From contig NZ_DAMBQK010000019.1 of NCBI RefSeq assembly GCF_032062175.1, forward strand, positions 1-64,000: 64,000 nucleotides of DNA, written 5' to 3'. Below are positions 1 to 8,762 of the stretch, piece by piece. The notes under the pieces were generated by a model that worked only from the letters and a program-made list of their open reading frames with translations, searched no databases and had not been told where the DNA came from. Origin of the DNA: Atlantibacter sp032062175 (GTDB lineage: Bacteria; Pseudomonadota; Gammaproteobacteria; Enterobacterales; Enterobacteriaceae). Both the position numbers and the translations under genes were made by a program. How positions within the stretch are numbered: the first letter of the stretch is position 1; each line of letters opens with the position of its first letter.

Positions 1-17
1 ATTTTTGCACAACTGCC

Positions 18-78
18 GGATCGGTCAACCGATCCTTAACTGATCGGCATTACGCTTCTGGCGGGGTTTTTTGTTTTT
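18..78 (+). terminator. inverted repeats followed by T-run at window edge
   Basis: A perfect 7-bp inverted repeat (GGATCGG 18-24, CCGATCC 29-35) overlaps a second one (CCGATC 29-34, GATCGG 42-47), and a G-rich stretch with T6-G-T5 follows at 67-78. In E. coli the SOS-linked istR RNA lies just upstream of ivbL in this orientation and ends in a similar GGCGGGG-T6 tail. This could be the end of an istR-like RNA or of an upstream gene, but no C-rich partner for the GGGG is visible, so the terminator call is weak. Confidence 0.3.
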
Positions 79-152
79 CAGTTCCGCCTGAATTTCTCCA
101 TTCTTTAAGCGTTAATCCTGATTTTTCCCTGCTGCGTTGGGTTGAATGCGTT

Positions 153-227
153 TGTGATAAATCTCACGGATTTTTTTCTGCACACAATAAACCCCTTGTC
201 AGCAACGCAACGCTGTGTTTGTATAAA
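153..227 (+). promoter_or_regulatory. ivbL-ilvBN promoter region with CRP site
   Basis: TGTGA-TAAATC-TCACG at 153-168 has the two half-sites and the N6 spacing of a CRP site. A TATAAA at 222-227 is a likely -10, which places the CRP site roughly 70 bp upstream of the expected start. cAMP-CRP activation of ilvBN is established in E. coli, and this arrangement fits it. No good -35 stands at 17 bp (TTGTCA at 196-201 is about 20 bp away), as expected for an activator-dependent promoter. Confidence 0.7.
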
Positions 228-256
228 TTTTACCGTTGATCAAGAACTGAGATCCC

Positions 257-355
257 ATGACCGCATTCATACACACTTCCGACCTACTACTAACCGCGCA
301 ACCTGCCGCGGTGGTCGTCGTGCGTGTGGTGGTGGTCGTCGGCAATGCGCCGTAG
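257..355 (+). CDS. ivbL: ilvBN operon leader peptide
   Basis: This 32-residue peptide begins MTAFIHTSDLLL, ends VVGNAP, and carries two valine runs, VVVV-R-VVVVV, plus a leucine triplet. Nine of ten consecutive codons therefore specify valine. In E. coli the IvbL leader senses charged tRNA-Val and tRNA-Leu. Ribosome stalling on these codons prevents the downstream attenuator from forming. The length (32 aa) and the C-terminal GNAP match the E. coli leader, while the N-terminal part differs. It lies about 110 bp upstream of ilvB, between the CRP-dependent promoter and the terminator hairpin at 382-419. The identification is firm. Confidence 0.93.
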   Translation: MTAFIHTSDLLLTAQPAAVVVVRVVVVVGNAP

Positions 356-381
356 GGTCCCGAGTCAACGCATCGATTCCA

Positions 382-419
382 AAAACCCCGCCGGCGCAAC
401 CGAGCGGGGTTTCTTGTTT
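382..419 (+). terminator. ilvB attenuator terminator
   Basis: AAACCCCGC (383-391) pairs with GCGGGGTTT (404-412), followed by the T-rich TTCTTGTTT. It lies 27 bp after the ivbL stop and about 50 bp before ilvB, the position of the Val/Leu attenuator in E. coli. Confidence 0.85.
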
Positions 420-467
420 ATCTCGCCCGGAAAGTAAAGCTGGCCCAGAAAGAGAAAGGACTGGAGC

Positions 468-2156
468 ATGGCGACAATGGGCACAACTTCACAACCACAA
501 CGCTTTACCGGCGCGCAACTGATCGTTCATTTGCTGGAGCGTCAGGGCATCACCACCGTAACCGGTATTCCCGGCGGCACCGTTCTGCCGTTATACGACG
601 CGCTGAGCCAGAGCACAAAAATTCGCCACGTTCTGGCGCGCCACGAGCAGGGCGCGGGCTTTATCGCCCAGGGCATGGCGCGGACTCAGGGCAAACCGGC
701 GGTGTGCATCGCCTGTAGCGGACCGGGCGCGACTAACCTGGTGACGGCGATTGCCGACGCGCGGCTCGATTCGATTCCCATGGTCTGCATTACCGGCCAG
801 GTCGCCACCTCAATGATCGGCGCGGACGCGTTCCAGGAAGTCGACACCTACGGCATCGCCATTCCCATCACCAAGCATAACTATCTGGTACGTCATATCA
901 GCGAACTGCCGCAGGTGATCAGCGACGCATTCCGCATCGCCCAGTCAGGCCGTCCGGGGCCGGTATGGATTGATATTCCGAAGGATATTCAGAACGCGGA
1001 AATCGACATTGAGAGCTTCCCGGAGCCGGGCCGCTGTGCACCTGCCCCGGCGTTTAACCCGCAGCAGGTCGCCGATGCGGCGGCGATGATCAACCAGGCG
1101 AAGCGCCCGCTGTTGTATCTGGGCGGCGGCACCATCAATGCCGCGCCGCAGGTGCGCAAGCTGGCGGAGCAGGCTAACTTACCCACCACCATGACGCTGA
1201 TGGCGCTGGGTGTATTGCCCACCGATCACCCGCTGTCGCTGGGTATGCTGGGGATGCACGGCGCGCGCAGCACCAACTTTATTTTGCAGGAAGCGGATTT
1301 GCTGATTGTTCTCGGCGCGCGTTTTGATGACCGGGCGATAGGCAAAACCCAGGAATTCTGCCCGAACGCCAAAATCATCCATGTGGATATCGACCGCGCC
1401 GAGCTGGGCAAAATCAAACAGCCGCATATCGCCATTCAGGGCGACGTAGCCGAAGTGCTGACGCAACTGACACCGCGCATTATGCCCACTGAACGTGCGC
1501 CGTGGCGTGCGCTGGTGGCGTCGCTGCAACAGGAATTTCCGTTCAGTATGCCCAATGCCGATGATCCGCTGTGCCATTACGGCTTGATCAAAGCGGTGGC
1601 AGCCTGTGCGCAAGAAGACGCCATCATCACCACCGATGTGGGCCAGCACCAGATGTGGGCGGCGCAGGCTTACCCGCTGCGCCGTCCGCGCCAGTGGCTG
1701 ACGTCAGGCGGTCTCGGCACCATGGGCTTTGGCCTGCCTGCGGCGATTGGCGCTGCGCTGGCTGAACCAGCGCGCCAGATTATCTGTTTCTCCGGTGACG
1801 GCAGTCTGATGATGAACATCCAGGAGATGGCGACCGCCGCCGAAAACGGCCTGAACATCAAAGTGATCCTGATGAATAACCAGGCGCTGGGGCTGGTGCA
1901 TCAGCAGCAAAGCCTGTTCTACAAGCAGAACGTGTTTGAGGCTACCTATCCGGGCATGACCAATTTCATCAAAATCGCCGAAGGCTTTGGAATGAGCAGT
2001 TGTGATTTGAACGAGGCGCAGGACCCGCAGGCGGCGCTGTGCGAAGCGATGGCGCGCCCTGGCCCCTGCCTGATCCACGTGCGTATCGATGCGCAGGAAA
2101 AAGTGTACCCGATGGTTCCGCCAGGTGCGGCTAATACAGAGATGGTAGGAGAATAA
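468..2156 (+). CDS. ilvB: acetohydroxyacid synthase I large (catalytic) subunit
   Basis: The protein condenses two pyruvates to 2-acetolactate, or pyruvate with 2-ketobutyrate, as the first common step of valine, leucine and isoleucine synthesis. It uses ThDP, Mg and FAD. The 562 residues match the E. coli IlvB length and closely resemble it throughout. The N-terminal pyrimidine-binding domain holds the ThDP-activating Glu60 (RHEQGAGF). A central FAD/transhydrogenase-like domain follows, and the C-terminal domain carries the ThDP motif GDGSLMMN...MNN. The start has a GGA-rich ribosome site (AAAGGACTGGAGC). ilvN follows after 3 bp, so the two subunits are co-translated. Expression should be set by CRP and by valine/leucine attenuation through ivbL. 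Confidence 0.97.
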   Translation: MATMGTTSQPQRFTGAQLIVHLLERQGITTVTGIPGGTVLPLYDALSQSTKIRHVLARHEQGAGFIAQGMARTQGKPAVCIACSGPGATNLVTAIADARLDSIPMVCITGQVATSMIGADAFQEVDTYGIAIPITKHNYLVRHISELPQVISDAFRIAQSGRPGPVWIDIPKDIQNAEIDIESFPEPGRCAPAPAFNPQQVADAAAMINQAKRPLLYLGGGTINAAPQVRKLAEQANLPTTMTLMALGVLPTDHPLSLGMLGMHGARSTNFILQEADLLIVLGARFDDRAIGKTQEFCPNAKIIHVDIDRAELGKIKQPHIAIQGDVAEVLTQLTPRIMPTERAPWRALVASLQQEFPFSMPNADDPLCHYGLIKAVAACAQEDAIITTDVGQHQMWAAQAYPLRRPRQWLTSGGLGTMGFGLPAAIGAALAEPARQIICFSGDGSLMMNIQEMATAAENGLNIKVILMNNQALGLVHQQQSLFYKQNVFEATYPGMTNFIKIAEGFGMSSCDLNEAQDPQAALCEAMARPGPCLIHVRIDAQEKVYPMVPPGAANTEMVGE

Positions 2157-2159
2157 GCC

Positions 2160-2441
2160 ATGCAACAACAAAACGTAATTCTGGAACTGACGGTACGCAA
2201 CCACCCTGGCGTGATGTCGCATGTGTGCGGGCTGTTCGCCCGTCGTGCGTTCAACGTGGAAGGCATTCTGTGTTTGCCGCTACCGGACGGTGACCACAGC
2301 CGCATCTGGCTACAGGTCGCAGACGACCAGCGTCTGGAACAAATGGTCAGCCAAATCGACAAGCTGGAAGACGTGATCCAGATTATCCGCCATCAGGACG
2401 ATCCGGGCGTGTTTAATAAACTGGAATTGTTCTTCCAGTAA
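2160..2441 (+). CDS. ilvN: acetohydroxyacid synthase I small (regulatory) subunit
   Basis: This 93-residue ACT-domain protein (E. coli IlvN: 96 aa) binds valine and gives feedback inhibition to IlvB, and it also stimulates catalysis. The ACT fold is recognisable from ILELTVRNHPGVMSHVCGLF at the N-terminus, which forms the first strand and the glycine-rich turn that contacts valine. It follows ilvB by 3 bp with GGAGAATAAGCC as the ribosome site. No T-tailed terminator is visible after the gene. A short stem (CTGTGG...CCACAG near 2500-2521) lies in the 103-bp gap before the next gene. Confidence 0.96.
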   Translation: MQQQNVILELTVRNHPGVMSHVCGLFARRAFNVEGILCLPLPDGDHSRIWLQVADDQRLEQMVSQIDKLEDVIQIIRHQDDPGVFNKLELFFQ

Positions 2442-2544
2442 TGCGCTGACTTTTTGCATCACGCGAAAAGTTACTTTACCCTCGGGCTGATGATAAACCG
2501 GCTGTGGCGTTGAGCTCCACAGTCCGTTAGCCCGGCAGGTATCT

Positions 2545-3633
2545 GTGATCAAAACGCTGCATATTGAAAATTACCGCTCCATCAAGCGATTGTCGCTGGA
2601 GCTTGAACGGCTGAATATTATCTTTGGGCCGAACGGCACGGGTAAATCCAACGTTTACAAAGCGATTCATTTGATGCACAGCGCCGCGCAGGGCGCGTTT
2701 TCGCAGGAACTCGCCGCAGAAGGCGGCATACTTAAGGTATTCTGGGCCGGGCAAAGCCGACGTGATGAAAAGCGCCGCGTAACGCTGGCGGTGGAAACCG
2801 AAAGCTATGAATACGAATTGCAGTTCGGTTTTGTCGAGAAAGTACCGTATCCCTCGCTGTTTAACCTCGATCCGGTCATCAAAGAAGAGAGTATCTGGCT
2901 GAGCGATCATCAGCGCCGCGCGTCGGCACAGCTCATGCGCCGCAAAAATCAGGCGGTGTTCTTAAACAATGTCCATCATGAAAAAGTGACCCACAGTGGC
3001 ACGCTGTATGAGAACGAATCGGTGTTCGGGCAACTGGGCGAACCGCATCTTTACCCGGAAGTGTCGCAAATGCGCGAAGCGATGCGTAACTGGCGGTTTT
3101 ACCATGAGTTTGCGGTATCGAAAAACTCCGCGCTGCGCGAGCCGCAGGTGGGATTCCGCTCCCCGGTTTTAGCCAGCAACGGCGCGAACCTGGCGGCGGC
3201 GTTTCAGACCATCGTTGAAATTGGCGATGAAGGGCTATTGATGTCGATTCTCGAGCAGGCATTTCCGGGCTGCCGGTTCTTTTGTGAAAATCCGGGTGGA
3301 CGTTTTCAACTGCTGATGCAGCGAGAAGGCTTAACCCGTCCGCTGGAGCCTGCCGAATTTTCTGACGGGACGTTGCGTTTTTTGTGCCTGGCCGTGGCGT
3401 TATTAAGCCCGCGTCCTCCGGCGTTTATTGCCCTGAATGAGCCGGAAAACAGCCTGCACCCGCAAATGTTGCCCGCGCTGGCGAAACTGATCGCCGAAGC
3501 TTCGCGCTTTTCGCAAATCTGGTTGACCAGCCACTCGCCGGAACTGGCGAATCTGATTGAGCAATACACCCCATTCACGCTGTATCAATTGGGGATGGAA
3601 GAGGGAGAGACGCAGGTGACGCGTCTCTCATAA
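2545..3633 (+). CDS. AAA family ATPase, RecF/OLD-like, stand-alone
   Basis: This 362-residue predicted ATPase belongs to the RecF/SMC-like AAA group (COG4637-type). Walker A is GPNGTGKS at residues 29-36. An EFSDGTLRF motif near residue 272 resembles the ABC signature. The Walker B-like motif is ALNEPENSLHP, and a D-loop/H-switch region has TSHSPELANL. The space between the Walker motifs is short and shows no long coiled coil or Toprim domain, so it is not an OLD nuclease. It starts at GTG with a weak ribosome site. It ends 5 bp before the converging hyb operon. Its cellular role is unknown. Such proteins occur alone in many enterobacteria, and no partner gene is visible here. Confidence 0.8.
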   Translation: MIKTLHIENYRSIKRLSLELERLNIIFGPNGTGKSNVYKAIHLMHSAAQGAFSQELAAEGGILKVFWAGQSRRDEKRRVTLAVETESYEYELQFGFVEKVPYPSLFNLDPVIKEESIWLSDHQRRASAQLMRRKNQAVFLNNVHHEKVTHSGTLYENESVFGQLGEPHLYPEVSQMREAMRNWRFYHEFAVSKNSALREPQVGFRSPVLASNGANLAAAFQTIVEIGDEGLLMSILEQAFPGCRFFCENPGGRFQLLMQREGLTRPLEPAEFSDGTLRFLCLAVALLSPRPPAFIALNEPENSLHPQMLPALAKLIAEASRFSQIWLTSHSPELANLIEQYTPFTLYQLGMEEGETQVTRLS

Positions 3634-3638
3634 CAGGA

Positions 3639-3887
3639 TTAATGCAGATAGGCTTCGCCGGTGAGATTTTCTAACGCGCTAAGCATATCGCGCGCTTCGT
3701 CCTCATCGAGAATACTCATGGCAAACCCGACGTGGACCAGCACCCAGCAGCCCAGTAAATCTCTCGGATGGTCTTCACAGACCAGTGCGATATTCACCTG
3801 ACGCTGCACGCCGTTAACTTCCACCGTCGCCAGCTCGTGGATCTCTTCGCCGACGACAATAATTTTCCCCGGAACGCCCAGGCACAT
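3639..3887 (-). CDS. hybG: hydrogenase maturation chaperone, HypC/HybG family
   Basis: This 82-residue HypC-family chaperone works with HypD to carry and assemble the Fe(CN)2CO moiety into the hydrogenase-2 large subunit precursor. The essential Cys2 of the family is present (MCLGVPGKI), as are the NIALVCE and VLVHVGFAMS stretches typical of HybG. It is the last gene of the hybOABCDE-G operon, 23 bp after hybE. In E. coli hybF lies between hybE and hybG. Here that gene is absent from the operon, and a HypA/HybF homologue is found at 10368-10709. Confidence 0.92.
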   Translation of the reverse strand: MCLGVPGKIIVVGEEIHELATVEVNGVQRQVNIALVCEDHPRDLLGCWVLVHVGFAMSILDEDEARDMLSALENLTGEAYLH

Positions 3888-3910
3888 AATTTACTCCTGT
3901 AATGCTTAAC

Positions 3911-4399
3911 TCAGGCGACTTTGCCGCGCAGTAAGGCCCGACGGCTCATATTGACCGGCGCGTCGCGTCGCACCGGTAACGACAGCGCCAGGCTGACGCT
4001 GTTTTCTGCCAGCATAATGGCCTGCTCAGCATTGAGATGCGGATCGAGCGGCGACATCAGCGAACAGGCGACGTAATGCAGTTCCGGCGATAACTCGCCG
4101 ACGCGAAACGCCATGTCGCCCGCCGGAAAAGTTAACGCCAGCCGGGAGCCCACCTGACGGCGCGGCCACTGCTGTTCCGGGCCGGGCAGTACCACCAGTT
4201 CCAGCATCCAGGGCGTCAGCATCGCCCCCACCCATTGGCCTTCAAAAAGCTGAAAGCCACAGGCTTTGATGGGCATATGCGCCTGATAAAACGGCAAATC
4301 GGCCATTTGCAGTTCGGCGACGCGGTTAAACTGCGCTTCGAGCGCTGCCGCCGGGCTGTTACGCCAGCCTTCCACGTCCCAGATCAGATCGTCGCACAT
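3911..4399 (-). CDS. hybE: hydrogenase-2 specific Tat chaperone
   Basis: HybE (162 aa, same length as E. coli) binds the HybO Tat signal peptide and holds back export until the large subunit is mature. The family landmarks LFEGQW, TPWMLELVVLPGP and ACSLMSPLDP are present. The N-terminus differs from E. coli. The start overlaps the end of hybD by 16 bp, which implies translational coupling. The C-terminus ends in a basic RRALLRGKVA, as in the family. Confidence 0.92.
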   Translation of the reverse strand: MCDDLIWDVEGWRNSPAAALEAQFNRVAELQMADLPFYQAHMPIKACGFQLFEGQWVGAMLTPWMLELVVLPGPEQQWPRRQVGSRLALTFPAGDMAFRVGELSPELHYVACSLMSPLDPHLNAEQAIMLAENSVSLALSLPVRRDAPVNMSRRALLRGKVA

Positions 4400-4881
4400 G
4401 GTTCATCCTGCCGTTGTATTTCCATTCCGTGTTCGGCCAGCAGGCGCTGCACTTCGCGCAGCGCCACTTCCAGCGCCCGCTGCGCGGTGGCGGTTAGCGT
4501 CATACCCGGCGCCAGAGACGCCGGTTCGATGCCAATCAGAATCAACTTCCGGGGATACTCCCCGGTCATTTTCAGCGCCATCAGCACATCACACAGGCCA
4601 AGCTGATGCGGAGACAGTTTCTCGGTAAACAGCGCGGGCACCTCGTCATCTTCGAGGATAAACACGCTGCCTGCCTCGTGATTGCTGCGCACCGCATCCA
4701 CCACGATCAGTAAATCCCGGTCCGCCATGGCTTCCATCAGCTCCATGCCGGAGGTGCCGCCGTCAAACAGCTCGACCTCCGGGGGGATCTGATAGTGCGC
4801 TTCCAGAGCCTGAATGGCGCGAACGCCAATCCCTTCGTCGCTCAGCAGCAGATTCCCAATCCCTAATACCAGTGTGCGCAT
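4384..4881 (-). CDS. hybD: hydrogenase-2 maturation endopeptidase
   Basis: HybD (165 aa) is the nickel-dependent peptidase that removes the C-terminal extension of the HybC precursor after Ni insertion. The nickel-sensing residues of the family appear in order: the acidic residue in LLSDEGIGV near residue 16, the aspartate in VVDAV near residue 62, and the histidine in KLSPHQLGL near residue 93. The start codon overlaps the hybC stop by one base (TAATG-type junction), so it is coupled to its substrate gene. Confidence 0.95.
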   Translation of the reverse strand: MRTLVLGIGNLLLSDEGIGVRAIQALEAHYQIPPEVELFDGGTSGMELMEAMADRDLLIVVDAVRSNHEAGSVFILEDDEVPALFTEKLSPHQLGLCDVLMALKMTGEYPRKLILIGIEPASLAPGMTLTATAQRALEVALREVQRLLAEHGMEIQRQDEPCATI

Positions 4882-6581
4882 TACAGCACCTTAACCTTGC
4901 TCAGCTCTTTGCCGGTGAGATCCACCATATGTACCGCGCAGGACATGCACGGGTCGAAGGAGTGTACGGTACGCACTACTTCCAGCGGTTTTTCCGGGTC
5001 GGCAACGGTGGTGCCGATCAGCGCGCGCTCGTACGGGCCCGGCTCATCGTTAAAGTTGCGCGGTCCAGCGTTCCAGGTGGAAGGCACTACCGCCTGATAG
5101 TTAGCGATCTTGCCGTCTTTAATCACAATCCAGTGGGACAACATGCCGCGTGACGCCTCTTCAAAACCCACGCCGCGGATTTCGCCCGCCGGGAATTCCG
5201 GCTTCACGAAGGTTTCCACGTCGCCGCGCTTAATATTGTCGATCAGCAGTTGATATTGCTGGGTCAGTGAATCCTGCAATACGCCGGTGCGTACCGCGCG
5301 GCCCAGAATGCGGCCCCAGGTGGATTGCAGTTGATCCGGCGTCAGCGTCTGGCCCGTCAGGGTTTGATACAGCTTGCTCATGCCTTCGTAATGGGCGACG
5401 GTGCCTTCGTGCTTCGCCGCCAGGCCGCACAGCAGCCAGGCCAGCGGGCCAACTTCCACCGGTTTGCCGTAAAACGTTGGCGCTTTTACCCAGGAATATT
5501 TGCCGTCTTCCTGCCAGCCGGTGTACTGCGGATTGGTTTCGCCTTCCCACGGTTTCAGTGGTTGGTCGTCTTTGTACCAGGCGTGTTTGCCACTCTCTTC
5601 AATGCCGTCGATGAGATATTTGTCGGTATGGCTGGTGATGGGGCGGAAAGTGGTGAAATCCGCGCCTTTCATATAGCCGCCGGGGATAGCGAAGGTTTCG
5701 CCTTTGCGATCGACCGGCAAATCCGGCACCGCCAGGTAGAAATCGGCGGCTTTACCCAGTTGCAGCCATTGCGGATAGCTGGCGGCGAAAATCACCGCGT
5801 CCGGTTTGTAAACCTGCTCGATAAAGTCGCCCAGCTTGTCGATAAACGACTTCACGTACATCAGCCGCTCAAGGTTCAGTACGCTTGGCGCGTCAAGATT
5901 GATCGGGTTTGCCACGCCGCCTACCGCCAGGTTCTGGATGTGCGGCGTTTTACCGCCGAGGATGGCCACGATGCGGTTGGCATCGCGCTGGCACTCCAGC
6001 GCCTGTAAATAGTGCGCCACGGCAATCAGGTTCACTTCCGGCGACAGCTTCATTTCGCTGTGGCCCCAGTAGCCGTTGGCGAAAATGCCCAACTGGCCGC
6101 TGTCCACCAGCGCCTGGATCTTCTGCTTCACTTTGGTGAATTCCGCCGCGCTGTTCAGCGACCAGGTCGATACGCCTTTCAGCATTGCTTCGGCTTTTTC
6201 CGGGTCGGCCTTCAGCGCCGAGGTGATATCCACCCAGTCGAGCGCGGAAAGCTGATAGAAATGCACGATATGGTCGTGGATCTGGTGAGCGGCGAGGATC
6301 AGGTTGCGGATGTACTGGGCGTTAACCGGGATCTCCATTTTCAGGGCGTTTTCCACCGCGCGCACCGAGGCGATAGCGTGAATGGTGGTACACACTCCGC
6401 AGATACGCTGTACGATAATCCAGGCATCGCGCGGGTCGTGGCCTTTGACAATCTCTTCCATGCCGCGCCACATGGTGCCGGAGGACCATGCCTTAACCAC
6501 CTTACCCTGCTCAATTTCACAGTCGATCCGCAAGTGGCCTTCGATGCGAGTAATGGGATCAATAGTGATACGTTGACTCAT
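4881..6581 (-). CDS. hybC: [NiFe] hydrogenase-2 large subunit precursor
   Basis: This is the large subunit (566 aa) of the periplasm-facing, respiratory hydrogen-uptake hydrogenase-2, which holds the NiFe(CN)2CO centre. The N-terminal L1 motif RICGVC supplies Cys61 and Cys64. The C-terminal L2 motif DPCMSC supplies Cys545 and Cys548, followed by AVH. HybD cleavage after His551 would remove the last 15 residues. It has no signal peptide of its own and is exported by hitch-hiking on HybO. The gene overlaps hybB by 4 bp (ATGA) and hybD by 1 bp. Apparently full length and intact. Confidence 0.97.
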   Translation of the reverse strand: MSQRITIDPITRIEGHLRIDCEIEQGKVVKAWSSGTMWRGMEEIVKGHDPRDAWIIVQRICGVCTTIHAIASVRAVENALKMEIPVNAQYIRNLILAAHQIHDHIVHFYQLSALDWVDITSALKADPEKAEAMLKGVSTWSLNSAAEFTKVKQKIQALVDSGQLGIFANGYWGHSEMKLSPEVNLIAVAHYLQALECQRDANRIVAILGGKTPHIQNLAVGGVANPINLDAPSVLNLERLMYVKSFIDKLGDFIEQVYKPDAVIFAASYPQWLQLGKAADFYLAVPDLPVDRKGETFAIPGGYMKGADFTTFRPITSHTDKYLIDGIEESGKHAWYKDDQPLKPWEGETNPQYTGWQEDGKYSWVKAPTFYGKPVEVGPLAWLLCGLAAKHEGTVAHYEGMSKLYQTLTGQTLTPDQLQSTWGRILGRAVRTGVLQDSLTQQYQLLIDNIKRGDVETFVKPEFPAGEIRGVGFEEASRGMLSHWIVIKDGKIANYQAVVPSTWNAGPRNFNDEPGPYERALIGTTVADPEKPLEVVRTVHSFDPCMSCAVHMVDLTGKELSKVKVL

Positions 6582-7753
6582 AATTTTATCTCTTCCTTAA
6601 TGCGTTCTGACCGGCCCTGTTGCGCAGGTAAAATTGGCAGTAAACGGGTAAGTAATACGTATGCGGCGATTTCAACGGCGACGAAGCCGATGGAAATCAG
6701 GATTTCGCTGGCGGTGGGGAAATAGTGATAGCCGTTACCCGGATCGTAAGCGATAAGCGAATAGTTCATACGCCACAGCGCCGCGCCCAGCAGCAGGCAT
6801 ACCGCACTGATAAACAGCCCACGTGCGCTATGGCGCATGGCGCTTTGCAGCATCACCAGCGGCAAGGCCAGCAGTACGATTTCGGCGATAAACAGCCACG
6901 AGTAGCGGTCGCCGGCAAACACCAGCGGCAGCTTGCCGTGCCAGACCACTTCGCCGATGCGCAGCACCAGGAACAGGCACAGGAATACCTTGATCACAGT
7001 GGTGAGCTTACGGAACAGCGGCGTTTCATCCTGTTTGACGGTATTGCTGGCTTTCAGCAGCGAGCCTTCGAAAATCACAATCGAAAAGCCCATGATGAAC
7101 GCCGTTAACAGCGAGAACAGCGGCAGCAGCTCATAGCTTTGCCACAGTGGATGCACCTTGTAGCCCGCGACAATCATCAACGACCCCATTGACGACTGGT
7201 GCATAGACGGCAGCAGCGCCCCAAGGCCGATGATGAAAAACATCACGCTATTCAGGCGACGCAGCGACACTTTCCAGCCCAGCCGTTCCAGCAGCGCAGG
7301 CAGCAACTCAAGGCTCATCACGCCGATGTAAATCGTCATACAGACTGCGGTTTCAAACAGTACCGAGTTGGGGTTGAAGTGCGCGGGCATAAAGAAGTTA
7401 GGCATATTCCAGTAGCGGCCCAGGTCGATGGTGATCGACAGCCCGCCCATGGAGTAACCGAACAAACTCGCCAGCAGCGCCGGGCGCACCAGGTCGTGAT
7501 ACTCGCCGCGGTTAAACACATACACCGCCCAGGCGAGCGCCCAGCCGCCGCAGGCAAAACCGGTGCCGATCAGCAGGTCGAAGGCGATCCAGATACCCCA
7601 CGGGTAGCCGCCGTTAAGATCGGAGACATCGCCAATCCCCATGACCAGACGTTTGGCGACCAGCAGGAAACAGATAATCACCAGCGGCGCGAGAACCTTG
7701 ATGCTGAAGCTAAACAGCTTGCCGCCGAGGGGACGAAGCGCATGGTCACTCAT
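6578..7753 (-). CDS. hybB: hydrogenase-2 membrane quinone-linked subunit
   Basis: HybB (391 aa from the chosen start) is the polytopic NrfD/PsrC-family membrane protein. It has about ten hydrophobic segments and links hydrogenase-2 electron flow to menaquinone. The start at 7753 was chosen because AGGAGG lies 6 bp upstream and the protein then begins MSDHALRPLGGK, like E. coli HybB. An upstream in-frame extension has no ribosome site and would lie inside hybA. It overlaps the end of hybA by 8 bp. The conserved segments DLNGGYPWGIWIAFDL and SSMGSLMIVAGYKVHPLW are present. Confidence 0.94.
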   Translation of the reverse strand: MSDHALRPLGGKLFSFSIKVLAPLVIICFLLVAKRLVMGIGDVSDLNGGYPWGIWIAFDLLIGTGFACGGWALAWAVYVFNRGEYHDLVRPALLASLFGYSMGGLSITIDLGRYWNMPNFFMPAHFNPNSVLFETAVCMTIYIGVMSLELLPALLERLGWKVSLRRLNSVMFFIIGLGALLPSMHQSSMGSLMIVAGYKVHPLWQSYELLPLFSLLTAFIMGFSIVIFEGSLLKASNTVKQDETPLFRKLTTVIKVFLCLFLVLRIGEVVWHGKLPLVFAGDRYSWLFIAEIVLLALPLVMLQSAMRHSARGLFISAVCLLLGAALWRMNYSLIAYDPGNGYHYFPTASEILISIGFVAVEIAAYVLLTRLLPILPAQQGRSERIKEEIKL

Positions 7754-8762
7754 GGCCATCCTCCTTGTTATGAGATGAACCCTGTTCATGCTGAATACGG
7801 GAGTTGCGACGCACCAGGAAAGTGATGCCCGCCAGCGCCGCCACCGGCAAAATCATGCCTTTATACAGTGAGTGCTGGACGTGCTCGGAGCGTGCCCCGG
7901 TTGCCAGCGGATCGAGCGCGGGCAGCCCAAAGTGCTCAAACTGAACGCCCGACAGCACCAGCACCTGGGTGCCGCCGCCTTCCATTTCGCCATAAATATG
8001 CGACTGATAATGGGCAACCGGATGCAGATACACATCCTGGCCGTTCACCCGCTGGCGTGGATAGGGGTACTCGCTGCCAGGCTGTTGGGCGAGACGTTTT
8101 TTGGCCTCCGCCATCAGTTCCTCGCGGGTGCCGAAAACCACCGCGCCGGTCGGGCAAACTTCGGTACAGCCGGGCAAACCGCCTTTATCGAGCCGCTCAA
8201 CGCCTTTCTGGTTACACAGTTCGCACTTGTGGATGTAACCGAACGGATGATCGTAATCGTATTTCGGCACGTTGAACGGGCAGGCCACCATGCAGTAACG
8301 GCAGCCAGTGCAAACGTCTTTGTCGTACTGCACGATGCCGGTTTTCGGGTTTTTGGTCAGCGCCGAGACCGGGCAGGCGGAGACGCAGTTCGGGTCGACG
8401 CAGTGCATGCACTGCTTCTTAATAAACGCGTAGCCATCGTTTTCCTGGTTCTTATGGGTGCCGTCGCCGCTGCGCCAAATCTGGATGATGTTATTGGTGT
8501 AGGGGCTGAGCTTGTCGTTCACCGACCAGGTGTTATCGCCGTGGGCATAGGTATCCCCACGGTATTCGTTGGCTTGTGAATGGTTAATTTCCTGGCATTT
8601 GCTGACGCAGGCCTGGCAACCCACGCACAGGGTCGAGTCAAACAACATGCCGAGCGCACCGGGGATCGGTGGGCGATTTTCTGCTGCGGCTTGTACGGCG
8701 GGAGCTATCCCTGCTAATACTGCGCCCCCGGAAGCCAGCTTAAAAAAGTGACGCCGGTTCAA
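7746..8762 (-). CDS. hybA: hydrogenase-2 ferredoxin-like electron transfer subunit
   Basis: HybA (338 aa) is a periplasmic, membrane-anchored protein with four [4Fe-4S] clusters that passes electrons from HybO to HybB. It has a Tat signal with twin arginines (NRRHFF, residues 2-7). Four ferredoxin-type cysteine groups can be seen, including CVGCQAC, CMHCVDPNC, CTGCRYC and CELCNQ. A single C-terminal hydrophobic helix lies around residues 303-320 (LPVAALAGITF). It overlaps hybO by 4 bp. The signal peptide, cluster ligands and tail anchor are all intact. Confidence 0.95.
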   Translation of the reverse strand: MNRRHFFKLASGGAVLAGIAPAVQAAAENRPPIPGALGMLFDSTLCVGCQACVSKCQEINHSQANEYRGDTYAHGDNTWSVNDKLSPYTNNIIQIWRSGDGTHKNQENDGYAFIKKQCMHCVDPNCVSACPVSALTKNPKTGIVQYDKDVCTGCRYCMVACPFNVPKYDYDHPFGYIHKCELCNQKGVERLDKGGLPGCTEVCPTGAVVFGTREELMAEAKKRLAQQPGSEYPYPRQRVNGQDVYLHPVAHYQSHIYGEMEGGGTQVLVLSGVQFEHFGLPALDPLATGARSEHVQHSLYKGMILPVAALAGITFLVRRNSRIQHEQGSSHNKEDGHE

